64,000 bases of DNA from Verrucomicrobiaceae bacterium (GTDB lineage Bacteria > Verrucomicrobiota > Verrucomicrobiia > Verrucomicrobiales > Verrucomicrobiaceae), in assembly GCA_027490195.1 (NCBI GenBank), contig JAIXYN010000046.1, positions 62,001 to 126,000 on the forward strand, written 5' to 3'. The position numbers and the translations under genes are program-made. The notes under the pieces were generated by a model that worked only from the letters and a program-made list of their open reading frames with translations, had not been told where the DNA came from and did not search any database. Of this stretch, positions 52,503-60,770 are shown piece by piece. Position 1 is the stretch's first letter; every line of letters begins with the position of its first letter.

Positions 52503-53078
52503 ATGACTGCTACCTTCGGCCAGACGCTCATCGCAGCGCGTGAAAAGCGCGGCTTGTCCATTGAGGACGCAGCGCATGAAACACGCATTCCGGCGCAGCG
52601 TCTGCGCTATTTGGAGTCTGGCAACATCGCGGCGTTCGGCAGCCTGACGTATGCCCGTTCATTCATGCGCCAATACAGCGATTTTCTCGAAGTGGACGCA
52701 TCGTCCATGCTGGAGGAACTGCCCGAAGGTGCCCTGGGCGGAGAGCGCGACTATCGTTATCTAACGCAGTCTCAGGGCCCGTGGCTGCGTGAGCCTGCCA
52801 CTCGCAACGAGCGCATCACCTCACCCGCTGCAGGCCAGGTTCGCTCCATTAAATCTCCGCTGCCAGCGGCCCTCGCCGTCTTTATGTTCGTTCTCGCTGG
52901 CGCCGCCATGTGGGGAAAGCATGTGGCTGACATGCGTAGCAAGGTGGAACCGGCCGCACTGAAGGCCCTCCCTATCGAAAACAATGACGTGACTCCAGCC
53001 ACGATCGGTGCGGCGAATGTCACAACAAAACAGGTGGATTTTCCGGTTACCGCCCATAAAGCTGCCCGTGCAAACTGA
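52503..53078 (+). CDS. RodZ-like helix-turn-helix membrane protein
   Basis: 191 residues from ATG 52503. The N-terminal HTH_25/RodZ domain is clear (FGQTLIAAREKRGLSIEDAA, IPAQRLRYLESGNIAAFGSL, SFMRQYSDFLEVD), then a short basic linker and one membrane helix (AALAVFMFVLAGAAMWGKHV, about 118-137). RodZ links MreB to the cell envelope; this protein is shorter and lacks the periplasmic DUF4115 domain, so it may be a truncated relative or a different anchor. It is 7 bases upstream of a small membrane protein on the same strand. Confidence 0.82.
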   Translation: MTATFGQTLIAAREKRGLSIEDAAHETRIPAQRLRYLESGNIAAFGSLTYARSFMRQYSDFLEVDASSMLEELPEGALGGERDYRYLTQSQGPWLREPATRNERITSPAAGQVRSIKSPLPAALAVFMFVLAGAAMWGKHVADMRSKVEPAALKALPIENNDVTPATIGAANVTTKQVDFPVTAHKAARAN

Positions 53079-53085
53079 TCTGCGA

Positions 53086-53427
53086 ATGCCTGCACCTGAA
53101 ACCATTCCCCAAAAATCCCTCTGGTGGCTTGAATCACTGCTGTGGTCTGCTGCCATCATCATCGGCGCTGGCATTGCCGCTTATGTGAATGAAACCGCAC
53201 GCGAGATCTTGACCCAGGGGCTGGCCTATTTCTTCACCTTCTTCTCCACCCCGTTCGTGCTGGAGACCAGCACGGCATTTGTCGGCTTCTGCATCGTGAT
53301 GTTCATCAATGCCCGCCGTCTCGAACGCGAAGGCGATGGCTGGGTGGAAATGGAGATCACCGACCCTGCGCTGCAGGAAGACCTCAGCAAAGGTCAAACG
53401 CCCAGTGACAATGCTTCCAAGGTCTGA
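53086..53427 (+). CDS. Small two-helix membrane protein
   Basis: 113 residues from ATG 53086 (the earlier in-frame ATG at 53008 overlaps the RodZ-like gene). Two helices are seen (WLESLLWSAAIIIGAGIAAY and FYV-type FVLETSTAFVGFCIVMFIN) with a soluble charged tail. No motif recognised. Same strand and adjacent to the RodZ-like gene, so probably co-transcribed. Confidence 0.7.
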   Translation: MPAPETIPQKSLWWLESLLWSAAIIIGAGIAAYVNETAREILTQGLAYFFTFFSTPFVLETSTAFVGFCIVMFINARRLEREGDGWVEMEITDPALQEDLSKGQTPSDNASKV

Positions 53428-53495
53428 AGTCTGACTGGCCTTCGGCACGTACCTGTTTCAACCTTCGGCCCGCCGAATGTGAACCTGCCGCCCGC

Positions 53496-56009
53496 ATGAC
53501 TTCCGCCACCCCTCCTGCCACCCTTCCGCCCGTGAGTCACGGGACGCGTGTGGTGGCGGCAGGAAAGTTCCTGCAACTGGCCGATGGCGCCCCCCATTTC
53601 GTGCGTGGCGTCACCTACGGCCCATTCAAACCGAACTCTCGTGGTGAACCCTTCCCCGAGGACGAACGACTGGCCACCGACCTGCGCCACATGGCTGCGC
53701 TGGGCTTCAATACCGTGCGGCTATACGAGCCACCAACGGCAGCCGTGCTACGCGAAGTCGAAGCCCTCAGGCTGCGCCTGATCATTGGCATCCCCTGGAG
53801 TGAACATGTCGATTTCCTCGCCAGCCGCTCTCTCTGCCGTGAGATTGAAACCCAGATCGCCACCACATGCGCCAGACTGAGTAATCACTCTTGCATCACC
53901 GCATTCCTCGTCGGCAATGAGATCGAGAAAACCCTGGTACGCTGGATGAAGCCCCGGCGCGTGCGGGCATTCATCGAAAAACTGATCGCAATCGCTCGCC
54001 GCAATGCACCGCAGACGCTCGTCAGCTACGCCACGTATCCGTCCACCGGCTATCTCGTGCCACGCAATGCCGACTTCATCGCGGTGAATGTTTACCTGGA
54101 ATCAGCGGCCGCTTTCAGCGCCTGCCTGGCTCAATGGCAGAATCTCGCAGGCAACAAGCCGCTGATCATCACCGAGTTCGGTCTCGATGTGGCCACCCAC
54201 GGACCCCAGCGGCAGGTGGAGGCCATGCGCTGGCAGCATGACTGCCTGCTGAGCGGCGGCTGTGCGGGCGGAGTTTGGTTTGCCTACACGGATGAATGGC
54301 ACCGGGGCGGCAGGGAAATCACAGACTGGCAATTTGGCCTCGTGGATCGCGAAAGAAAAGAACGCCCTGCCTGCGCCCTACAACGTGAACTGCCTCTTAC
54401 TTGGCAGCCTCCCGCCGCAGCGCCACGTGTCTCCGTCGTAGTCTGCACTCACAATGGTGCCGCCACGCTGAGTCAATGCCTGGATTCGTTGATTGCGTTG
54501 CGCTACCCCGATTTCGAGATCCTGCTGATTGACGATGGCTCCCGCCCGCAAATCGCCGAGATCGCAAAAGGCTATCCGCAGGTGCGTTACCAGTTTCAGG
54601 AACACGCCGGGCTCAGTGCCGCCCGCAATCTCGGTGCCCGACTCGCCACCGGTTCCATCATCGCCTACACCGATGATGACTGCATCGCTCACCCGGACTG
54701 GCTTTTGCACCTGAGCCATGCCTTCCTTGATGACACCGTCGCCGCCGCCGGAGGTCCCAACATCCCGCCTCCACCACGCAATCGGATCGAGCACGTGGTG
54801 GCTGCCGCTCCGGGTGCTCCAGCGCATGTGCTGCTCAATGACACCGAGGCCGAGCACCTGCCGGGCTGCAATCTCGCCGTTCGGAGAGACGCGCTCGAAC
54901 AAATCGGCGGCTTTCGCGTGGAATTTAAAACTGCGGGTGATGATGTGGACATTTGCTGGCGGCTGCGTGCAACCGGCAGGCGGCTGCTCTTTGTTCCCGG
55001 AGCAATGGTCTGGCACCATCGTCGCTTCACCATCCGGGCGTATTTGACGCAGCAGTTGGGCTATGGCCGCGCAGAGGCGCTCCTGATGAAGACACATCCC
55101 GACCGTTTCGGCTACCTCGGAGGCGCGCGCTGGCGTGGCGGTATTTATGGGGATCAGCATCCTGCGGATTATCCAGTCGAAGGCAGCATCTTCCACGGTC
55201 CTTTGGGGCTCGGTGCCTTTCAGGTGATCTATTCCACCTCCAGCTTCCGCTGGTGGGATTGGTTCACCGGTCTCCTGTGGCTGGCGCTGCTGCTGCTCGC
55301 GCTGGTTTGTCAGCAACCATGGCTCGCCCTGGGGCTGCTGGGCTTTGCGTGCGGGTCTGCCTGGCAGGTCAGCGCACGCAATGCAGCCTCTGCCAACATT
55401 CGGGGAGTGCTGGATCGTCTGCTGCTCTGGTGGCTGAGCTTCCTGCAGCCCGTGGTGCGTGAGTGGGCGCGGCTGCGTGGCATGCTGGCATTGGGCGCAC
55501 GGCCCAGCCGTCATCCGTTGCTGCCGGAAATCATGCCACCCACACGGCCGCACAAAATCACCCTCTGCCTGGGTACACTCTGCTTTTGGAGCGAGACCGG
55601 CACTACCCGGGATGCCTGGCTGCAGGAGCTTCGCAAGGTGCTCCGCTCCGCGCACATGATCTTTCGTGAGGACGACGGCTGGCGCTGGTTTGACATCGAG
55701 GCCTGGCCCTGGTCGGAAATTTCCCGCGCCTTTTTAAGCGTCACGGAATTCCATGCCGACGGCCGCTGCCTCACACGAGTGAAGTTGCTCCTGCGCATCC
55801 GCCGCAGCCTGGGGTGGAATCTCCTGCTGTGGCTCATCGTCACCTCGATTTTGATGGCGGCAGGTTTGCACATGCTGCTCGTGCTGGGCCTGGTTGCAGT
55901 CGCCGCCATCGTCCTGCTGGTGCCGCTCGGCGTGTGGATCATTCGCCGTGAAATGTGCAAACTCGCACGTTCGGCGGCTGCCAGTGCTGGATTGATTGAA
56001 ATGCGTTAG
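53496..56009 (+). CDS. Fusion of a glycoside-hydrolase-like TIM barrel and a GT2 glycosyltransferase
   Basis: 837 residues. Residues about 20-300 resemble a GH2/GH5/GH17-clan barrel: FVRGVTYGPFKPNSRGEPFP at the start, putative acid/base Glu142 in LVGNEIEK, and nucleophile Glu227 in IITEFGLD. Residues about 310-560 are a GT2 domain: VSVVVCTHNGAATLSQCLDS, LLIDDGSRP, the DxD-like YTDDDCIAHPDW and GDDVDICWRLRATG. Membrane helices follow at about 590-640 and again near 775-815, the last part being a soluble-plus-membrane appendix. One protein with hydrolase and transferase parts suggests polysaccharide synthesis with trimming or branching. Overlaps the convergent DedA-type gene by four bases. Confidence 0.85.
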   Translation: MTSATPPATLPPVSHGTRVVAAGKFLQLADGAPHFVRGVTYGPFKPNSRGEPFPEDERLATDLRHMAALGFNTVRLYEPPTAAVLREVEALRLRLIIGIPWSEHVDFLASRSLCREIETQIATTCARLSNHSCITAFLVGNEIEKTLVRWMKPRRVRAFIEKLIAIARRNAPQTLVSYATYPSTGYLVPRNADFIAVNVYLESAAAFSACLAQWQNLAGNKPLIITEFGLDVATHGPQRQVEAMRWQHDCLLSGGCAGGVWFAYTDEWHRGGREITDWQFGLVDRERKERPACALQRELPLTWQPPAAAPRVSVVVCTHNGAATLSQCLDSLIALRYPDFEILLIDDGSRPQIAEIAKGYPQVRYQFQEHAGLSAARNLGARLATGSIIAYTDDDCIAHPDWLLHLSHAFLDDTVAAAGGPNIPPPPRNRIEHVVAAAPGAPAHVLLNDTEAEHLPGCNLAVRRDALEQIGGFRVEFKTAGDDVDICWRLRATGRRLLFVPGAMVWHHRRFTIRAYLTQQLGYGRAEALLMKTHPDRFGYLGGARWRGGIYGDQHPADYPVEGSIFHGPLGLGAFQVIYSTSSFRWWDWFTGLLWLALLLLALVCQQPWLALGLLGFACGSAWQVSARNAASANIRGVLDRLLLWWLSFLQPVVREWARLRGMLALGARPSRHPLLPEIMPPTRPHKITLCLGTLCFWSETGTTRDAWLQELRKVLRSAHMIFREDDGWRWFDIEAWPWSEISRAFLSVTEFHADGRCLTRVKLLLRIRRSLGWNLLLWLIVTSILMAAGLHMLLVLGLVAVAAIVLLVPLGVWIIRREMCKLARSAAASAGLIEMR

Positions 56010-56644
56010 CGCTTCAACACACGCGCCGCGCCCAGCCACAGCAGAACTGGAACAATAGCGCTCAAAGCAAAAGCCCACCCAGGTTCGCTTTGCCCGAGGT
56101 GACCGATCGCCGCGAACACAAACCCCGTGGGCACCGAGCCACAGGCCAGCGCCGGCAAAAACACCCGCCAGCGCATCCTGCTAAGCCCTGCGAGGCAGGC
56201 CACCGCCTCCGGCAGCACCGGCATCCAGCGCGACAGCGCCACCAGCCAGCCACCGCGCTGCTCGAAAATCTCCTCGCCTCGGCGCAGCCCCTCCGCCCCT
56301 GCAATCCACCGCGCCGCACCGCGCCCCAGCCACCGGCATACGGCATAGGCGATGATGCCGGAAAGCATCGACCCTGCAGCACAAATGAGGCCGCCCACCC
56401 ACCAGCCATACATCCAACCCAGCGCCGACATGACCACCGTCGAAGGCACCGGCAGCACAATGTCAGCCACCAGCAGCGCTATCCCCGCCGCCCATGCCCA
56501 CGTGCCATAGCCTTCCATCCACTTCCGCGCGCCTGCGAGGCTCAGCGTCTCGTCAAACTGCGCCCCCCAGATCACAAACGGCACGATGATCCCCGCGAGA
56601 ATCACGAGAATCAGAAGAAGGAGCGAACGGCTGCCACGGGTCAT
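56006..56644 (-). CDS. DedA/VTT-family membrane protein
   Basis: 212 residues, five or six helices. VTT-domain signatures include LLVADIVLPVPSTVVMSALG, YGWWVGGLICAAGSMLSGII (glycines in re-entrant loop) and FEQRGGWLVALSRWMPVLPE, with the conserved Arg-Phe/Trp-x-Pro (RWMP). The family includes lipid (undecaprenyl phosphate) flippases and TVP38/TMEM64 proteins. The stop codon shares bases with the stop of the convergent GH/GT2 gene. Confidence 0.9.
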   Translation of the reverse strand: MTRGSRSLLLLILVILAGIIVPFVIWGAQFDETLSLAGARKWMEGYGTWAWAAGIALLVADIVLPVPSTVVMSALGWMYGWWVGGLICAAGSMLSGIIAYAVCRWLGRGAARWIAGAEGLRRGEEIFEQRGGWLVALSRWMPVLPEAVACLAGLSRMRWRVFLPALACGSVPTGFVFAAIGHLGQSEPGWAFALSAIVPVLLWLGAARVLKR

Positions 56645-56715
56645 ACTGCAACACAGCAGGCATTGCCACTCAGGGCAAGAGCAGTCAGGTTAGAGACATC
56701 ACGCGTCTGAGAAGA

Positions 56716-57657
56716 TCAGGGAACGCCGGGAAACGGATCTGCATCCAAACGGAGCCGAGCCTCGCTTTTGAGCGAGTTTCCATGCGAAATCTCAGTCGGC
56801 ATCACCTGAATGGAGGCCATGAGAACAGCCGCACTGATGATGAGAACCAATGCCGTCAGCCAGCGGGCGGAAAGAATCCAGCGGGAGTCCTGGCGGGTTG
56901 CAAACAAACGTTGAATGCGTACGCGCAGGCCCGAGCGACGGGCAAAGGACATGGCGAATGCCGACATCGGCATCTGGGTGGCATGCGCCAGCAGCATTTC
57001 TCCATACTCACGACGGCTGCATGCCCTGGCAGCTTCTTCATCACAACAGACTTCGGACTCCGCCTCGTAGATCCCGCACAGCACATGCATTGTAGGATTC
57101 CACCAGAAGCAGGCGCGGACGAGCGCGGCGCAGAACCGGTGCAGCCCGTCCATCTGCCGCGCATGCTGACATTCATGACGCAGTGTGGCACACAGCGTGC
57201 CCTCAGGCCAGGAGGCCGCAGACAGTGGCAGCAGCACACAGGGCCTTAGCCACCCTGTCATGCAGGGGCCTTCGATTTCCGCCGTGAAGCGCACTTCGAC
57301 AGCACCTCCAGGATTCAGCGTGGACTTCTCGGCCTGACGCACCAGTCGCAGAATGCCAATGACATCATGCAGCACACGCAGCAGCAGTATAACGCTGCCG
57401 CAAGCCCAGACCGCCGTCAGGACAGGCCACCACCAGCCAGACTGAATGGTGCTGTCAGTCGCAACAGCAATCGAAGCCGTTGGCAGACCAGCCCATGGCA
57501 AAGGCAGCCAGGGAAGCACCCACAGCCCCCACATGCCCAGCAAGGCAAATCGACGCCTGACCTGCGGATGCTGCACCGGCACAACTATCGCAGCTGCACT
57601 CGTGAGTGCAGCCCACAACGTGGCTTTGAGAGCAATGGCGATCCAGCAGACGGTCAT
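56716..57657 (-). CDS. M56 (BlaR1/MecR1-type) metallopeptidase
   Basis: 313 residues from ATG 57657. Three or four N-terminal helices, then the zinc site HECQH (H-E-x-x-H, about residue 180) with Glu downstream in YEAESEVCCDEEA. There is no penicillin-binding sensor domain; it ends after a last helix and 25 residues. It is encoded with a BlaI-type repressor (19 bases apart), so it probably cleaves that repressor in response to an envelope signal. The frame is open to 57879 but those codons lie inside the repressor gene. Confidence 0.88.
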   Translation of the reverse strand: MTVCWIAIALKATLWAALTSAAAIVVPVQHPQVRRRFALLGMWGLWVLPWLPLPWAGLPTASIAVATDSTIQSGWWWPVLTAVWACGSVILLLRVLHDVIGILRLVRQAEKSTLNPGGAVEVRFTAEIEGPCMTGWLRPCVLLPLSAASWPEGTLCATLRHECQHARQMDGLHRFCAALVRACFWWNPTMHVLCGIYEAESEVCCDEEAARACSRREYGEMLLAHATQMPMSAFAMSFARRSGLRVRIQRLFATRQDSRWILSARWLTALVLIISAAVLMASIQVMPTEISHGNSLKSEARLRLDADPFPGVP

Positions 57658-57676
57658 GATGTGTGGGTAAAGTGGA

Positions 57677-58057
57677 TCAGGAAGGCGACTGCTCGTCCAG
57701 CAATTTCCGGATCGCTGCGATTTCCTCCGGTGGCAGCTTGCGGTCTTTTGTCTCCAGCAGTGACGCCACCAGCTTGCCGGGAGAGCCGTCAAAAAAGGTA
57801 CGCATGATCTTTCGCAGCGCCGTATCTCGCGCCTTTTCGCGGGAAATGGCGAGTTCATAAACATAGCGGCGGGACTCACGGGTGTGCTTCAGCAGCTTCT
57901 TGCCCACCAGAATGCTCAAGAGTGCACGCACCGCCGAGTACGACGGGCTGTCCGGCATCTCCTCCTGAATCTCCTCCGCTGTCGCCTTGCCCAGCCGATA
58001 GACAATGTCCATCGCCTGCCGCTCGCGTTTGGAAAGTTGATCGTCTTTGACTGCCAT
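57677..58057 (-). CDS. BlaI/MecI/CopY-family repressor
   Basis: 126 residues from ATG 58057; a start six codons upstream (58075) would put the N-terminus inside an operator-like sequence. Winged helix: LSKRERQAMDIVYRLGKATA, IQEEMPDSPSYSAVRALLSI and RESRRYVYELAISREKARD. The C-terminal helix pair (GSPGKLVASLLETKDRKLP) is the dimerisation part and ends in LLDEQSPS. Partner M56 protease follows. It likely represses both its own operon and the divergent lipoprotein gene through AAATGC/GCATTT sites between them. Confidence 0.9.
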   Translation of the reverse strand: MAVKDDQLSKRERQAMDIVYRLGKATAEEIQEEMPDSPSYSAVRALLSILVGKKLLKHTRESRRYVYELAISREKARDTALRKIMRTFFDGSPGKLVASLLETKDRKLPPEEIAAIRKLLDEQSPS

Positions 58058-58064
58058 GTGCTGA

Positions 58065-58205
58065 AAATGCTGCATTTGTAGAGGATCGCAAGTGCGGATT
58101 GCAGCTGGTTAGCACGCAGCGTTTTCTACATAGGCATTCGAGTTAAATGCATATTTTTCTGCATTTAATATTGCCATTAATCCAAATGCTGATATTTCTG
58201 CATTT
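58065..58205. promoter_or_regulatory. Three palindromic AAATGC...GCATTT operators between blaI-like and lipoprotein genes
   Basis: Site 1: AAATGC-T-GCATTT (58065-58077). Site 2: TTAAATGCA-8 bases-TGCATTTAA (58143-58168, perfect arms). Site 3: AAATGC-10 bases-GCATTT (58184-58205), ending on the base before the lipoprotein ATG and overlapping a possible -10 (TATTTC, 58193-58198) behind TTGCCA (58171-58176). Sites 2 and 3 share 18 of 22 bases. Position and repetition fit a BlaI-type repressor. Confidence 0.65.
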
Positions 58206-59081
58206 ATGAACCCAGCCCAACTCCGCCGTTTGATTGCTTTTTGTTCCGTCTCATTGGCCATCACGCTGATGGCGTCATGTTCTTCGATGAATTCGAAAAC
58301 TGCGCCTTCTCTCAATCCGGTGATGCCGTTTTCTTATGGAGCTGGTCCCATCACCGCAGGCAATCGATCCGGCGGTTTCGCGATCAGCAATTCATCGATC
58401 GACAATCTTCTCACGACAGGTTCTACGACCCCACGAATCCAAGACCGTCCCGGCCTCGGCACCTCAGCTGGTCAGGAAAAGTATTCGCAGATGGAGACCA
58501 CACGCTTGCTCCGCAAATCAGACACACCCGATGCGGTGGACTCGTTTCATTACAATGACGAAACGGGAGCGAAAGCCATGGCGGGAGTACTGGGTGGCAG
58601 CATATCCAAACGCAGCGGCCTGTTCCCAGCGGCGGGAGAACGCCTGAAGGTGGGCCTGGTTCGCTATGGAGATGCCTACCCTCACTTTGATATCAATGGC
58701 AAGCGCATCGTGATCGGAGAGAACGGTGCCCACTACGAGGTCAGGCTCGAAAACCGCACCAAAAAACGAATCGAGATCGTACTTAGCGTGGATGGTCTGA
58801 ACGTTCTAACCGGGAAGGCAGCGAGCCCCCAGCAGCATGGCTTCGTGCTGGAACCCAAGCATTGGTACAATGTAGATGGCTTCCGCAAAGACAGTACGAC
58901 CGTAAGATCGTTTGTGTTTGGCAGTGTGTCTCGCTCCAAGGCCGCTGCCAAGGGAGGAGCGAGCAATGTGGGCGTCGTCGGTCTGGCGGTCTTTGAAGAA
59001 GATGAAGCCAGAGCCAAAGCGGAACTGCGGAAGGAGCAGCTGGCACGTGAAAGCGCCAACGCATTTCCAGGAGCCCGCTAA
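58206..59081 (+). CDS. Putative lipoprotein of unknown function
   Basis: 291 residues. The N-terminus (LIAFCSVSLAITLMASCSSMNS) is a signal peptide ending in a lipobox-like MASC, so the Cys may be acylated. The mature part has HYEVRLENRTKKRIEIVLSV and VDGLNVLTGKAASPQQHGFV, a beta-sandwich-like segment recalling family members with 'VDGLDVL.G...' motifs, and a charged C-terminal helix (EDEARAKAELRKEQLARESA). It starts directly after a BlaI-type operator and is predicted to be co-regulated with the protease/repressor pair; no Shine-Dalgarno is visible. Confidence 0.78.
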   Translation: MNPAQLRRLIAFCSVSLAITLMASCSSMNSKTAPSLNPVMPFSYGAGPITAGNRSGGFAISNSSIDNLLTTGSTTPRIQDRPGLGTSAGQEKYSQMETTRLLRKSDTPDAVDSFHYNDETGAKAMAGVLGGSISKRSGLFPAAGERLKVGLVRYGDAYPHFDINGKRIVIGENGAHYEVRLENRTKKRIEIVLSVDGLNVLTGKAASPQQHGFVLEPKHWYNVDGFRKDSTTVRSFVFGSVSRSKAAAKGGASNVGVVGLAVFEEDEARAKAELRKEQLARESANAFPGAR

Positions 59082-59082
59082 C

Positions 59083-59418
59083 TCAGGGTACTGCTGCGTC
59101 CCAAACCGCCATGCCCATGCGGCAGCGATCACCTTCGGGCTTGGCTTTGGACTTCATGCAACGCCACTCACTTGCAACACGAACGCCAGTGTTGACATGC
59201 GACGCAGTGCGCATCCTTCGTGTGCACCTTGTCAGCCAAAATCGTTTTCTTCCCTGTAGCACGTTCCAGCATGCGGACCATCTCCCAGATGGCCCTGCGG
59301 ATCAGTGGAGCTGAAAAACAGCACCCGTTTACCATCTGGACTTTCGGGATTGGTCAAATTGTAGCTGTGCGTGGTGTATCTTCCTTCAACAGCAACACCG
59401 GCTTGATCGTGACATCCC
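59083..59418 (-). pseudogene. Frameshifted remnant of a PD40/TolB-like beta-propeller gene
   Basis: On the minus strand one frame reads YTTHSYNLTNPESPDGKRVL and continues FFSSTDPQGHLG, a typical PD40 blade (SPDGKRVLF). After a frameshift near 59284 a second frame continues MVRMLERATGKKTILADKVH and TKDAHCVACQ, and a third (from about 59190) reads CMKSKAKPEGDRCRMGMAVW to a stop at 59083-59085. No single frame is open. It starts right after the stop of the Tat-exported gene, where a homologous propeller gene would be expected. At least two frameshifts; clearly non-functional. Confidence 0.65.
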
Positions 59419-60675
59419 TCACTCGCGCCAGTACAACGACTCCTTCGGCGCCGTGTAAGCCACCGCCATCTCTGGTGTCTGAATGACCTCGCCCTTGCGA
59501 TAGAGCGATTCAACCGCAGCAATCAGCATGCCGGAGGTAAGCAGCGTGCGCTGCACGGGGTAGGACGCACGGTTGTGCAGGATCATGTCTTCGATGTGAT
59601 GGATGAGCGGATTGAAAAAGTCGGCGGTGGTCGAGCTTGAGCCCGGCATTGGCAAGAACATCTGGCAGGAGGTGATTTCACCCGTCTCGGAGTTCAGTCC
59701 CGCATAGTTGAAGTCCCTCACTGGCAGCATGAACAGCGTCGTATGGAAGCCGTCACGATGTTCGATGAAGTACGCGAAAGCATCGGGGAAGGTTTTGCGC
59801 GCCCAGTCAAAACTGACCGGCTCCAAGGGATAACCTTCCACCGGCCAAGTGTGGCTGCGAGTGAGTGCGGCACCGAGCAAGCGCTGTGTGTGCTTCCGCG
59901 TGGCAGCATGCTCCCACATCTTTGCGCCTCGCAGAGCAAGCACACTCTTGATTCCCACCTCGCCGCCAAGACGGCGCTCAGACATGCACTGCGCGGTTTC
60001 GAGACCGTGGTAGTCGTATTTTTCGACACCCCCGTAGCCAACTGCCACACTCTCAGCGAGCGGCGTGCCCCAGGGCAGATCCACCGCAGGCAGACGACGC
60101 GTCACGGGCAGTGAGGACCCAGCGAGGAAAGGAAAGCCGAGCCGTTTCGCATCGGCCACCATCTCGGTGCATTGGCTCCATTTGGTGGAGAGATGTTTAT
60201 CGTTAAAGACGGGCACGCTGCGCCCGCTGGCCTCGAAGACTTTCACGATTTCTTTGAAGAACTCGTAGCGCGGGTAGAGCGTCTGCCCTTTTTCATTTTC
60301 AGGGTAGTCGCCATGCTCACCAATGAGGACGACGCCATCCACCGCGAGCTTGCCAGTGCCCAGCGTGAGCGCCTCAGCAATGCTAGGATAAATGGGGATG
60401 TGGTAGCGCTCCGAACGCCCGCGCGCTAGATCGGTCGCAGGAAATTGCGCCACGTAGAGCGACACTAAATCCGTCTGCGGCGACAGCCACTGCCCGGCCC
60501 AGGCGTAGCCCATGGCAAGCCGGTCCACGAAGTGCATCGCATGCGAGTTTTTGTACATCACCGTCGCAATGAGCGCGACCTTTTTACGTGCGGGAGCAGG
60601 TGTGGCGTGGGTCGTGGCAGCAGCGGCGGCGCTTGCCAGAAGAAAGGAGCGGCGGGTCCAGGGTGATGAGCTCAT
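59419..60675 (-). CDS. Tat-exported oxidoreductase-like protein
   Basis: 418 residues from ATG 60675. Twin-arginine signal: WTRRSFLLASAAAAATTHA. The mature domain starts RKKVALIATVMYKNSHAMHF, a Rossmann-like strand-helix, and contains VDGVVLIGEHGDYPENEKGQ and VGYGGVEKYDYHGLETAQCM. Proteins of this type are common in Planctomycetota/Verrucomicrobiota and are annotated as oxidoreductase-like, but no NAD(P)-binding GxGxxG is visible and the substrate is unknown. Followed by a decayed propeller gene and preceded by DUF1501. Confidence 0.82.
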   Translation of the reverse strand: MSSSPWTRRSFLLASAAAAATTHATPAPARKKVALIATVMYKNSHAMHFVDRLAMGYAWAGQWLSPQTDLVSLYVAQFPATDLARGRSERYHIPIYPSIAEALTLGTGKLAVDGVVLIGEHGDYPENEKGQTLYPRYEFFKEIVKVFEASGRSVPVFNDKHLSTKWSQCTEMVADAKRLGFPFLAGSSLPVTRRLPAVDLPWGTPLAESVAVGYGGVEKYDYHGLETAQCMSERRLGGEVGIKSVLALRGAKMWEHAATRKHTQRLLGAALTRSHTWPVEGYPLEPVSFDWARKTFPDAFAYFIEHRDGFHTTLFMLPVRDFNYAGLNSETGEITSCQMFLPMPGSSSTTADFFNPLIHHIEDMILHNRASYPVQRTLLTSGMLIAAVESLYRKGEVIQTPEMAVAYTAPKESLYWRE

Positions 60676-60770
60676 GAGAAAGGAATGCGATCTGATTTGT
60701 TTTCCCAAAACAACCCCAGCGGCAGCACCGCGATGAGATGCAGGCAGGTCAGATGAGCGGCGGTCAAACG

